64,000 nucleotides of DNA from Lacibacter luteus. GTDB taxonomy: Bacteria > Bacteroidota > Bacteroidia > Chitinophagales > Chitinophagaceae. Made by a program: the position numbers and the translations under genes. The notes under the pieces are model-generated. The model was not told the DNA's origin, ran no database searches, and saw only the letters and a program-made list of their open reading frames with translations. The stretch lies in contig NZ_SDHW01000003.1 of assembly GCF_004118265.1 (NCBI RefSeq), positions 372,001 to 436,000 on the forward strand, given 5' to 3'. Positions 25,194 to 33,800 of the stretch are shown one piece after another (the stretch's first letter is position 1; each line of letters opens with the position of its first letter).

Positions 25194-25736
25194 ATGTATC
25201 TCTATATTAAAGCTCTCCATATCATCTTCATCGTTACCTGGTTTGCGGGTTTGTTTTACATGCCCCGATTGTTTATTTATAATGTAGAGGCAAACGCAAA
25301 GGACGAAAACAGCCGCAAGGTTTTGCAGGAACAGTTTGGCATTATGATGAAGCGTTTGTGGTACGGTATTACCTGGCCATCGGCTGTATTAACGTTGATT
25401 TTTGGTGTTTGGGTTTTATTCGAAAGTGGGTACTCAAAAATTGTATTTGAACCTGCCGGAAGATGGATGCTTATCAAACTCATCTTTGTTGTACTCTTAT
25501 ACTTCTATCATTTCTCCCTGCATAAAATATTAAAGCAACAAACAGCAGGTATTTTTAAGTATTCATCACAACAACTCCGCATCTGGAACGAAGTGGCAAC
25601 TATTTTTCTTGTTGCTGTTGTAATGCTGGTGGTGGTAAAACAAAACCTCAGTGCACTGTGGGGTGTGCTTGGGTTGTTATTATTTGTTGTGTTGTTAATG
25701 AGTGCGATTAAGATTTATAAACTTCTGCGAAAATAA
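25194..25736 (+). CDS. hemJ: Protoporphyrinogen IX oxidase, HemJ type
   Basis: Integral membrane protein of the UPF0093/HemJ family that oxidises protoporphyrinogen IX to protoporphyrin IX, the step before ferrochelatase. 180 residues with four to five helices. The N-terminus has the family His and Arg in ALHIIFIVTWFAGLFYMPRL; helix two carries WPSAVLTLIFGVWVL, followed by GRWMLIKLIFVVLLYFYHF with the conserved Lys. No hemG or hemY is seen, so this is the only candidate for the step here. It is in the same direction as hemH and was probably its direct neighbour before the four-helix-bundle gene and repeats came between them. Confidence 0.93.
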   Translation: MYLYIKALHIIFIVTWFAGLFYMPRLFIYNVEANAKDENSRKVLQEQFGIMMKRLWYGITWPSAVLTLIFGVWVLFESGYSKIVFEPAGRWMLIKLIFVVLLYFYHFSLHKILKQQTAGIFKYSSQQLRIWNEVATIFLVAVVMLVVVKQNLSALWGVLGLLLFVVLLMSAIKIYKLLRK

Positions 25737-25785
25737 ACTACTGTTCATCTGCAGGAAATAGTTTTCATCGTTTCATTTCTGCCCT

Positions 25786-25793
25786 TACCTTTA
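25786..25793 (+). promoter_or_regulatory. -7 box of the TPP riboswitch transcript
   Basis: TACCTTTA differs from TAnnTTTG at the last base only. It would place the transcript start within a few bases of the riboswitch's 5' end, which supports it. Confidence 0.45.
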
Positions 25794-25798
25794 CATCG

Positions 25799-25877
25799 TC
25801 ATTGCACGGGGTGCTTCATAGGAAGCTGAGATTATACCCGTCACCTGATTTGGATAATGCCAACGGAGGGATGCAGA
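25799..25877 (+). promoter_or_regulatory. TPP riboswitch (THI element)
   Basis: All conserved blocks of the thiamine-pyrophosphate aptamer are present in order: GGGGTGC (25808-25814), GCTGAGATTATACCC (25825-25839), CACCTGATTTGGATAATGCC (25842-25861) and AACGGAGGGATGC (25862-25874). A short P1 pairs TTGCA with TGCA(G). It senses TPP and shuts off the genes downstream. Confidence 0.97.
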
Positions 25878-25895
25878 CGGATAAATTTATTCTTG

Positions 25896-25932
25896 TCCAT
25901 TTTCGTTTGGTATTAACGGAAATGGATTTTTT
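25896..25932 (+). terminator. Riboswitch terminator
   Basis: 12-bp stem TCCATTTTCGTT (25896-25907) with AACGGAAATGGA (25915-25926), one G-U pair, followed by six T residues. It lies 19 bases after the TPP aptamer, so premature termination is the likely output when TPP is bound. Confidence 0.9.
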
Positions 25933-25979
25933 ATTTCTGTTAATACCTGCGGCTTCTCCAAGGTGATTTCTTATCAGGT

Positions 25980-26034
25980 ATGCCATATTTCATAATGACT
26001 GATGTTATTTATCAGCATGCAATAAATATGGCAT
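25980..26034 (+). promoter_or_regulatory. Second palindrome over the methyltransferase start region
   Basis: ATGCCATATTT (25980-25990) pairs exactly with AAATATGGCAT (26024-26034); an inner CTGAT/ATCAG stem lies within. Two in-frame ATG codons (25980, 26028) fall in the arms. It could control translation or be a protein site; no T tract follows. Confidence 0.5.
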
Positions 26035-26051
26035 ACCTAAAACAGTTCAAC

Positions 26052-26780
26052 ATGCAAGTAGAAAAAAGAGAAGCCGGATTAATTCCGCAACATTACCGTA
26101 ACTGGCAGGGAAGACCGGAATGGTTCTTCAATCGGGAACATACCGATACGTATGAGCAGTGGTATGAAGGTCGTTACAAACGTGCCGAAGTGTGGCAGAA
26201 GAAAGTAATGGAACAACTCGTATCGAAAGATAAACGGGTGAAAACATTGCTGGAGTTTGGCTGCGGTACCACACGCTTTACCCGTTGGTGGAAAGAGATC
26301 GGCATTGAAGCAACAGGTGGCGATCTGTCGCCATTAATGCTGGGCCAGGCCATTCATTTATTTGATGGCGATCTAGTGTTGGCCGATTCGCATCACATGC
26401 CGTTTAAAGATCACAGCTTCGATACATTGGCATTCATCACCACATTTGAATATTACAAAGATCCGGTTAAAGTAATTCGTGAAGCAGCAAGAGTAGCGAA
26501 ACATGGCATTGCAATGGGCATGATGAACCGAAACTCAACAAAAGTGGTACGCCGGAGAGTGCAGGAATTATTTGGTGCCAACCCGTTTTATCTCACTGCA
26601 ACATTTTATTCACCAGCTAAACTCACTGCTATTATTGATGAAGCGTTGAAAGGAAGAAACTACAGCATTGAATGGACCTGCACCGGTTTGCCGAAATGGT
26701 TTCCTGTTCAGCAATGGAGTTTACCATTGGGCGATTTCTTTGGACTCTACATTAAACTGGAAGATGAGCAACATTTATAA
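26052..26780 (+). CDS. SAM-dependent methyltransferase under TPP riboswitch
   Basis: Class I methyltransferase fold, 242 residues from ATG 26052; in-frame ATGs at 25980 and 26028 are possible but lie in a palindrome. Motif I is TLLEFGCGTTRFTRWW (about residues 61-76), motif II is TGGDLSPLMLGQA, motif III-like is VLADSHHMPFKDHSFDTLAF, and EAARVAKHGIAMGMMN follows as in Methyltransf_11 proteins. The small-molecule substrate cannot be read. The frame overlaps the next gene by 17 bases, so the four genes 26052-28733 form one tight operon behind a TPP riboswitch. That ties it to thiamine metabolism, although no standard thiamine step uses such an enzyme. Product unknown. Confidence 0.85.
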   Translation: MQVEKREAGLIPQHYRNWQGRPEWFFNREHTDTYEQWYEGRYKRAEVWQKKVMEQLVSKDKRVKTLLEFGCGTTRFTRWWKEIGIEATGGDLSPLMLGQAIHLFDGDLVLADSHHMPFKDHSFDTLAFITTFEYYKDPVKVIREAARVAKHGIAMGMMNRNSTKVVRRRVQELFGANPFYLTATFYSPAKLTAIIDEALKGRNYSIEWTCTGLPKWFPVQQWSLPLGDFFGLYIKLEDEQHL

Positions 26781-27831
26781 CAGGCAACCCGGTAAACTTA
26801 ATCATCATTCCTTTGAAGAAATGATTCTGCAACGATGTGGTGCTGAACGAAACGAAGTAAGCACCGGTGCTGCATTTGGTGTAGATGTTTCGGTGATCGA
26901 TCTGCCGAATGGATTGGCAATGGCGATGACGAGTGATCCATTGTCGTTAATACCATCGTTGGGTTTGCAGGAATCAGCATGGCTATCGGTTCATCTCATG
27001 GCGAATGATATGGCTACAACTGGTTTTGCGCCCATGTATGCACAGTTTGTACTAAATCTTCCTGCACAATTTTCAACAGCAGATTTTCAAACTTACTGGA
27101 ACCATATTCATCAATACTGCAAAGAAATTGGTATTGCCATCACCGGTGGACATACTGGATTTATTGAAGGTCAAAATTCAACCATTGCAGGAGGAGGAAC
27201 TTTTACAACTGTTGCTGCAAAAGAACAGATCCTTACTTCGGCAAAGGCAAACGAAGGCGATGTTATTCTTGTAACCAAACAGGCCGCATTAACAGCTACT
27301 TCTATTCTTGCCATGAGCTTTCCTGAAACAGTGAAGAACAACGCAGGAAAAGATGTGTATGAAAAATCCTGTGAACTTTTTTGGCAAACATCTTCTTTAA
27401 TCGATGCATTAACTGCAGCCGGTATAGAAACAAAGTTTACAGAAGTAACTGCTATGCACGATGTAACAGAAGGCGGCGTATTAGGAGCGGTGTATGAATT
27501 AGCTGTTGCATCGAACAAAGGCGTGCGTTTGTACAATGATTCAATTCCCATTGGAGAAGTGCAGCAAAATGTTTGTGCATTGTTTGGAATTGACCCTCGT
27601 TATGTAGTCGGCGCAGGAGCCATGATCATCACTGTAAAAAAAGGAGCAGAACAAAATGTGATCGATCGATTGAAAAAGAAAAACATTGCATGCACAGTGA
27701 TAGGTGAAATAACTGCGAAAGATAAAGGGAAGAAGATCGTAGTAGATGATAAAGAAGAAGAGCTTATCTACCTCGAGCGTGATCCCTACTGGCATGCATT
27801 TTTTAACGCCTATAAAAAAGGATGGAAGTAA
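26764..27831 (+). CDS. AIR synthase/HypE-like ATP-binding protein
   Basis: 355 residues of the PurM/HypE/SelD/ThiL superfamily, enzymes that phosphorylate or activate a substrate with ATP. From ATG 26764 (MSNIYNRQPGKLNHHSF). Family blocks: FGVDVSVIDLPNGLAMAMTS, MANDMATTGFAPMYAQF, AITGGHTGF and the HypE-like AMHDVTEGGVLGAVYELA. The last block resembles HypE/SelD more than thiamine-monophosphate kinase ThiL, so this is not a plain ThiL, and no hydrogenase genes are nearby. It overlaps the methyltransferase and abuts the ThiE-like gene, so it probably acts on the same thiamine-related intermediate. Exact reaction unknown. Confidence 0.85.
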   Translation: MSNIYNRQPGKLNHHSFEEMILQRCGAERNEVSTGAAFGVDVSVIDLPNGLAMAMTSDPLSLIPSLGLQESAWLSVHLMANDMATTGFAPMYAQFVLNLPAQFSTADFQTYWNHIHQYCKEIGIAITGGHTGFIEGQNSTIAGGGTFTTVAAKEQILTSAKANEGDVILVTKQAALTATSILAMSFPETVKNNAGKDVYEKSCELFWQTSSLIDALTAAGIETKFTEVTAMHDVTEGGVLGAVYELAVASNKGVRLYNDSIPIGEVQQNVCALFGIDPRYVVGAGAMIITVKKGAEQNVIDRLKKKNIACTVIGEITAKDKGKKIVVDDKEEELIYLERDPYWHAFFNAYKKGWK

Positions 27832-28458
27832 ATGGAAACGAAAATTAATAACGGAGTTTACCTTGTTGTTGATCCTTCAATAGAACAGCAACAATTGTTT
27901 GAACATTTGGCAGCAGCGCTGGAGCAAGGTATTGCTGCAGTACAGTTGTGGGATCATTTTCCAAATGAAAACGCTAAGCAGGAAATTATTCCGGTTGTAT
28001 GTGCCATGTGCAAAGCGTCAGCAGTCCCGGTGCTCATCAACAACGATTGGCAACTGCTGAAAATGTATCCTTTGGATGGTGTGCATTTTGATGCGTTGCC
28101 GGAAAAGCTCACGTCGATAAAAAATGAGATCGGAAGAAATTTTCTTGTTGGTGTAACGGTTAACAACGATCTGTCTGTAGTTGAGCAGGCCGAAGCAAAC
28201 AAGCTCGATTATATTTCTTTCTGTTCCATCTTTCCATCATCAACCAGTAACAGTTGCGAACTGGTATCGTTCGATACGATCCGAAAAGCAAGAGCCATCA
28301 CAGCGATGCCGATATTTTTGGCAGGGGGCATTCGCTTAGATAACATCAGCAAACTTTCAGAGCTTGATTACAATGGTGTAGCCATTGTTTCGGGTATCAT
28401 GAAAGCCGATGATCCTGCTGCAGTAACAAAACAATACAATCAACTTTTAAAAAAATAA
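27832..28458 (+). CDS. Divergent ThiE/TenI-family protein
   Basis: 208-residue TIM-barrel protein of the thiamine-phosphate synthase family, starting directly after the previous stop. Recognisable: YLVVDPS, GIAAVQLWDH (residues 33-42), VLINNDWQLL, DGVHFDALPE, DYISFCSIFPSSTS, FLAGGIRLDNI and GVAIVSGIM. Canonical ThiE has QxREK where this has QLWDH, GVHLGQ where this has GVHFDA, and a Lys in the FPTxTK loop where this has STSN. The pyrophosphate-binding Arg and Lys therefore appear missing. It may be a TenI-like or repurposed paralogue rather than a working thiamine-phosphate synthase. Family membership is firm; activity is doubtful. Confidence 0.85.
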   Translation: METKINNGVYLVVDPSIEQQQLFEHLAAALEQGIAAVQLWDHFPNENAKQEIIPVVCAMCKASAVPVLINNDWQLLKMYPLDGVHFDALPEKLTSIKNEIGRNFLVGVTVNNDLSVVEQAEANKLDYISFCSIFPSSTSNSCELVSFDTIRKARAITAMPIFLAGGIRLDNISKLSELDYNGVAIVSGIMKADDPAAVTKQYNQLLKK

Positions 28459-28460
28459 CG

Positions 28461-28733
28461 ATGCGTTTAAGTACAATTGATAAATTATGCTGCCCTTTTG
28501 ATAAGGCTGACCTGCAATTACAGGTTATTGCAAAAGATCTCGAAGAAAATATTATTGAAGGCATCCTCACTTGTAAAACCTGTCAGCGGTATTATCCTAT
28601 TGTAAAAGGAGTACCAATTATGAGTCCTGATGAATACCGTGAGGTAAAACTGGAGCAACCTATGCTGGAAAACTGGCAGCAGCATTTGCAGGGCAAACAG
28701 GCAGATCAGTTCCGGCTTTTAGCTGATGAATAG
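28461..28733 (+). CDS. Trm112-family small zinc-ribbon-like protein
   Basis: 90 residues, two bases after the ThiE-like stop. Trm112/UPF0434-type: LCCPFDKADL at the N-terminus, then ILTCKTCQRYYPIVKGVPIM. The second CxxC is intact; the first is reduced to a Cys-Cys pair, so zinc binding may be incomplete. In eukaryotes and archaea Trm112 is an obligate partner of several methyltransferases. Here a methyltransferase lies two genes upstream in the same riboswitch-controlled operon, which makes a partnership plausible but unproven. Confidence 0.8.
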   Translation: MRLSTIDKLCCPFDKADLQLQVIAKDLEENIIEGILTCKTCQRYYPIVKGVPIMSPDEYREVKLEQPMLENWQQHLQGKQADQFRLLADE

Positions 28734-28823
28734 CCGGTAAAAGATTAGTTTTTTGTTGAGCGAAAGAAATTATTAGTTTTAGCGTCAAACAACTGCTATC
28801 TGGCAAAACCAAACCAAAAACGA

Positions 28824-29186
28824 ATGAAAAAAACAATTCTTCTGTCGTCTATCTGTTTATCATTTGTGCTGATCATCTTTTCCTGTTCACGCAAATCGGC
28901 TGCAACATCTTCAGTAAGTAAAAAAGTATCTGCGTCAGCAGCCATGTACGAGTCGAGTGTAAAGCCATTGATCGCTCTGCGTTGCTCTCCCTGTCATATG
29001 CCAGCTGAGGGTGGAAAGAAAAAACCATTGGACAGCTACGACAGTGTAAAAGTGCTTGCGGCGGATATGCTTCATCGTGTTGAATTAAATCCGGGTGAAA
29101 GAGGTTTTATGCCTTTCAAAAAGCCAAAGCTTACATCAGAAGAAATTGCTGTATTTAAGAAGTGGGCTGAAGAAGCAGCAAAATAA
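28824..29186 (+). CDS. Small c-type cytochrome lipoprotein
   Basis: 120 residues. A lipoprotein signal peptide ends LIIFSC (Cys21), followed by a Ser/Ala/Lys-rich linker. A single haem-binding motif C54-S-P-C-H58 sits in PLIALRCSPCHMPAEGGKKK; the C-terminal half has GFMPFKKPKLTSEEIAVFKK, as in DUF1588/planctomycete-type small cytochromes. MPF could hold the axial Met. Monocistronic: 90 bases after the Trm112-like gene and followed by a terminator. Probably a periplasm-facing electron carrier; partner unknown. Confidence 0.82.
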   Translation: MKKTILLSSICLSFVLIIFSCSRKSAATSSVSKKVSASAAMYESSVKPLIALRCSPCHMPAEGGKKKPLDSYDSVKVLAADMLHRVELNPGERGFMPFKKPKLTSEEIAVFKKWAEEAAK

Positions 29187-29204
29187 ACTGCTGATATAAT
29201 TTTT

Positions 29205-29250
29205 CGCCGCAGCTTTCCCGACGAACATCATGAAAGTTGCGGCGATTTTT
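29205..29250 (+). terminator. Terminator after cytochrome gene
   Basis: 13-bp stem CGCCGCAGCTTTC (29205-29217) with GAAAGTTGCGGCG (29232-29244), one G-U pair, followed by ATTTTTATTT. Confidence 0.88.
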
Positions 29251-29325
29251 ATTTCGTTAATCCCGACTTGCGATCAATCCAGAGTAATAGCCGAAATACT
29301 TCCGGGCTTCTACTCATTACTCTTA

Positions 29326-30690
29326 TTAAATTGCCTTGCTGAACATTGGCTGCACTGCATCCCGTTGCAGGTAAAGATCAAATGCGCTACAGATATTGCG
29401 TATAAACTGGCGACCCTTTTCCGTTACAACCAATCCATCATCATTCAAGTAAATCAAACCATCATCAAGCGGTTGCTGCAGCTGTGGCAATACATATTTT
29501 TGAATCAGTCGTTGATCATCTCTGCGAAAAACGGCATAACCTCTGCAACTGATGCTGAGAATATATTTGCGGAACGATTTATCTTCTTCGCTTAGAAAAT
29601 AACCTTTAAAAATGGGCAACTCTTTTCGCTCAATGCATTCGTAATACTCATGCAATGATTTTTTGTTCTGTCCAAACGCAACTCCAATGTCACTGATGCT
29701 TGAAACACCCAGCCCTAACAGCATCGAAGTATGTTGTGTGGTATAACCCATAAAATTGCGATGCAGTTTTGCAGTTTCCCATGCAAGAAAAAGTTCATCA
29801 TTCTGTAAGGCAAAATGATCCATACCAATATCGCTATAACCGGAAGCTGTAAGCAATTCTTTTCCCTTAAGATATAACTGCAGTTTTTCTTCGGGTGATG
29901 GTAAATCATTCTCATCAAACAAACGCTGCCCTCTGCTCGTCCACGGTACATGCGCATAGCTGTAAAATGCAATACGATCGGGCCGTAATTCAATCACTTC
30001 ATTGATCGTTTTTGTAATACTTGCCAGGGTTTGTTTCGGCAAACCATAGATGAGATCATAATTCACCGAAACAAAGCCAATGGCCCGTGCTTCTTCGGTT
30101 GCACGTTTTACATTTTCAAGGGGTTGAATGCGGTTGATAATGCGTTGCACTTCGGCATCGTTATCCTGCACACCATAACTGATGCGGCGAAAACCGAGAT
30201 CATACAATGTTGCTAAATGTTCTTTTGTGGTATTGTTGGGATGTCCTTCAATACTAAACTCGTAATCGGGATGAAGTACAGAACGATCCTTAATAAAATT
30301 GATGAGTCGTTTAAGATTTGCCGGCGAAAAGAATGTTGGTGTACCTCCGCCAAGATGCAGTTCCCGGATGATCGGTTTTTCGTGAAGAATGGAAAGATAG
30401 AGTTTGAATTCTTTTTCAATCATGCCCAGGTATTCTTCTTCCACACTGTGATTGGTTGTAATTTTTTTGTTACAGCCGCAATAGGTACACAGCGATTCGC
30501 AAAAGGGCAGATGAATATATAAACTGATTCCTTCTTTGTGATTGTGCAGCTCAAATTGCTGTTGCAACAGGTAAATGTATTGTTGCTGATTGATGCCTTC
30601 GGCCCATACAGGAACGGTTGGATAGCTTGTATAGCGAGGTACGGGTTTGTTGTACCGGCGTACCAGTTGTTGAAATACTTCGGGTTGCAT
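29326..30690 (-). CDS. hemN: Oxygen-independent coproporphyrinogen III oxidase
   Basis: Radical-SAM enzyme for anaerobic conversion of coproporphyrinogen III to protoporphyrinogen IX; cytosolic. 454 residues, normal for HemN. N-terminal RYTSYPTVPVW, the radical-SAM cluster motif CESLCTYCGC (CxxxCxxC, with the extra Cys of true HemN), HLGGGTPTFFSPANL, and GVQDNDAEVQRIINRIQP. It stands apart from the main hem cluster, between a cytochrome gene and ileS, divergent from ileS. With hemF at 18336, both forms of the step are present. No FNR-type site was recognised upstream. Confidence 0.96.
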   Translation of the reverse strand: MQPEVFQQLVRRYNKPVPRYTSYPTVPVWAEGINQQQYIYLLQQQFELHNHKEGISLYIHLPFCESLCTYCGCNKKITTNHSVEEEYLGMIEKEFKLYLSILHEKPIIRELHLGGGTPTFFSPANLKRLINFIKDRSVLHPDYEFSIEGHPNNTTKEHLATLYDLGFRRISYGVQDNDAEVQRIINRIQPLENVKRATEEARAIGFVSVNYDLIYGLPKQTLASITKTINEVIELRPDRIAFYSYAHVPWTSRGQRLFDENDLPSPEEKLQLYLKGKELLTASGYSDIGMDHFALQNDELFLAWETAKLHRNFMGYTTQHTSMLLGLGVSSISDIGVAFGQNKKSLHEYYECIERKELPIFKGYFLSEEDKSFRKYILSISCRGYAVFRRDDQRLIQKYVLPQLQQPLDDGLIYLNDDGLVVTEKGRQFIRNICSAFDLYLQRDAVQPMFSKAI

Positions 30691-30807
30691 GGCTACAAAA
30701 TTCCCTGAAATGAATACCAGTGATGATGATGAAAACCGCCGCCTGGCCTGATTTCAGTCAGTTTTGAAAAAGGCTTTTGCGGGTGTTCAGAACCCCCCTG
30801 AACTTCT

Positions 30808-30815
30808 TACCTTTG
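30808..30815 (+). promoter_or_regulatory. -7 box of ileS
   Basis: TACCTTTG, exact match to TAnnTTTG, 35 bases before the ileS ATG. The nearest upstream TTTG (30776-30779) is too far to be a standard -33 element. Confidence 0.5.
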
Positions 30816-30850
30816 GCGACTTTTAGACGAATTACGACCGATTTATTCAT

Positions 30851-33800
30851 ATGAGTACGAAATACAGAGAGTTTTCACAGCTGAATTTACCTTCCATCGA
30901 ACAGGAAATACTGGCCCGCTGGGATGCGGAACAGGCATTTGAAAAAAGTATTGCGGTTAGGGATGGGGCTACACCTTTTGTGTTTTACGAAGGTCCGCCC
31001 AGCGCCAACGGTATGCCCGGTATTCACCACGTTATTTCACGTACGCTGAAAGATTTGGTGTGCCGCTACAAAACCATGAAAGGTTTTAAAGTAAACCGCA
31101 AGGGTGGATGGGATACGCATGGTTTGCCCATTGAGTTGGGAGTGGAAAAAGAACTCGGTATTACCAAAGAAGATATTGGTGTTAAGATCACTGTTGAAGA
31201 ATACAACAAAAAGTGCCGTGAAGCGGTACTGCGTTATAAAGACAAGTGGGATGAGATTACAAAGAAGATGGGTTACTGGGTTGATCTGAATGATCCCTAC
31301 ATCACTTTCGAGAATAACTACATTGAAACTCTCTGGTGGTTGTTGCAGCAGTTGTACAAAAAAGGATTGCTGTACGAAAGTGTAAGCATTCAACCCTATT
31401 CACCTGCGGCAGGTACAGGTTTAAGTTCGCATGAGCTGAACCAACCCGGCACGTACAAAGATGTAAAAGACACAAGTGCTACGGTGATGTTCCGTGCAAC
31501 ACAGGATGAAAAGAGTAAGTTCCTGCACGATGCGGTGCATGGCGCAGAAGTATTCTTCATGGCATGGACAACCACACCTTGGACATTGCCGAGCAACCTC
31601 GGCTTAACCGTTGGTCCAAACATTGAATACGTATTGTTGCAAACATTCAATCCATACACACATCTGCCGATTAATGTTGTATTAGCAAAAGATCTCGTAC
31701 ACAAGTATGTAAAAGCAGAAGGAGAGAATGGTGATTTTGAAGGATACAATGGGGAACAGAAATTATTGCCTTGGAAGATCATCGCATCATTCAAAGGTTC
31801 GCAACTGGAAGGTTTGAATTACGAGCAACTGTTGCCATACGAAGCCAACAGCATTGATGAAGTAAAACGTATTACACCCGATGCTGATCCTTTCCGTGTA
31901 TTGATCGGCGATTTCGTTACAACAGAAGATGGTACTGGTATCGTTCATACTGCACCTGCATTTGGTGCAGATGACTATCGTGTGGGTAAGAAATTCAACA
32001 TTGGTATTTTAACCATGGTTGATCGTGAAGGAAAATTCCTTGATGGTTTGGGTGAGTTCAGCAACCGTTATGTAAAGAATTACAAAGACGATAAGGATTA
32101 TGTAGATGTGAATGTTGACATCTGCGTAAAACTGAAAAAAGAGAACAGGGCATTTAAAGTTGAGAAATACGAACACAGTTATCCGCATTGCTGGAGAACA
32201 GATAAACCCATTCTTTATTATCCGCTTGATGCCTGGTTCATTAAAACAACTGCCATCAAAGACAAGATGGTGGAGTTGAATAAAACCATCAACTGGAAAC
32301 CAAAATCAACCGGCGAAGGTCGCTTTGGCAACTGGCTAGAAAATATGGTTGACTGGAACCTCAGTCGTTCACGTTTTTGGGGAACAGCATTGCCTATCTG
32401 GAAAACAGAAGATGGTGAAGAAGAAATTTGTATTGGTACAGTTGAAGAGTTGAAAGAAAATGCAGCGAAAGCCGATGCAACGTTGGGCACCGACAATGCA
32501 AAATATTTAGGTAACGATATTGATCTGCATAAACCCTACGTGGATGAGATCATTCTCATTAGTGCAAGTGGCAAACCCATGAAACGTGTGCCAGACTTAA
32601 TTGATGTTTGGTTCGATAGTGGTGCCATGCCTTACGCACAATGGGGATTGGATCATGAAAAAGTGAAGAAAGGCGAGAAGTATCCGTTTAAACTTCCTGC
32701 AGGTGTTGAGAAGTTTGAAGATCTCTATCCTGCCAGCTTTATTGCCGAAGGTGTGGATCAGACACGTGGTTGGTTCTATACATTGCATGCAATTGCATCA
32801 CTCGTGTATGATAGTGTTGCTTACAAAACTGTTGTAAGTAACGGGTTGGTTTTGGATAAGAATGGTAACAAAATGAGTAAGCGTCTCGGCAACGTTGTGA
32901 ACCCGTTTGAAACCATTGAGAAGTTTGGTGCCGATGCTACACGCTGGTACCTCATCACCAATGCATCGCCATGGGATAATTTGAAATTTGATATTGAGGG
33001 CATCAAAGAAGTGCAACGCAAATTCTTTGGTACACTTTATAATACGTATCAATTCTTCGCTTTATATGCAAACGTGGATGGCTTTGCTTTCAAAGAAGCA
33101 GCGATCCCGGTAAAAGATCGTCCTGAAATTGATCAGTGGATATTGTCATCGCTTCATACACTCATCAAAAAAGTGAACGAAGCAATGGATGATTACGAAC
33201 CAACACAGGCCGGTCGTTTAATTGAAGAGTTTGTTGATGAACATTTGAGCAACTGGTATGTGCGTTTGTGCCGCCGCCGTTTCTGGAAAGGGGAGTATGA
33301 ACAGGATAAGATCAGCGCTTATCAAACATTATATGAGTGTTTGGAAACCGTCCTCCGTTTAATGGCGCCTGTTTCGCCTTTCTTCAGCGATGCTATTTTC
33401 ACTGAGATGAACAAAGTGAGCAACAGGTTCCAGGCAGCATCTATCCATCATGTCGATTTCCCGGTTGCCAATGATGCCTTTATCGATACAGCTTTGGAAG
33501 AACGTATGCAGCTGGCGCAGGATGCTTCATCGTTGGTGCTGTCGCTCCGCAAAAAAGTGAACATCAAGGTTCGTCAGCCCTTGCAGAAAATATTGATCCC
33601 CGTGCTGAGCAATGGTATGAAAGAGCAGTTCAGCAAGGTGGAAGATATTATCATGAGCGAGGTAAATGTGAAAGAGATCGAGTATCTCACGGCCGACAAT
33701 ACCTTCATCAAAAAGAAGATCAAACCCAACTTTGTAGCACTGGGGAAAAAGCTTGGAGCAAAGATGAAAGCGGTGTCAACAGCCCTGGCAACCTTCACCC

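Noticed and set aside
26764-27831. Calling this gene thiL
   Set aside because: The motif AMHDVTEGGVLGAVYELA is of the HypE/SelD kind; the TPP context alone is not enough for thiamine-monophosphate kinase.
27832-28458. Giving the symbol thiE
   Set aside because: Key pyrophosphate-binding residues are changed, so the symbol would imply an activity not supported.
28712-28755. Terminator after the Trm112-like gene
   Set aside because: Only a 6-bp CCGGCT/AGCCGG stem overlapping the stop, with the T tract 12 bases further on; too weak to list.
29230-29595. Plus-strand 121-residue open frame
   Set aside because: It begins inside the terminator hairpin at 29205-29250 and runs antisense into hemN; no signal peptide or family motif.
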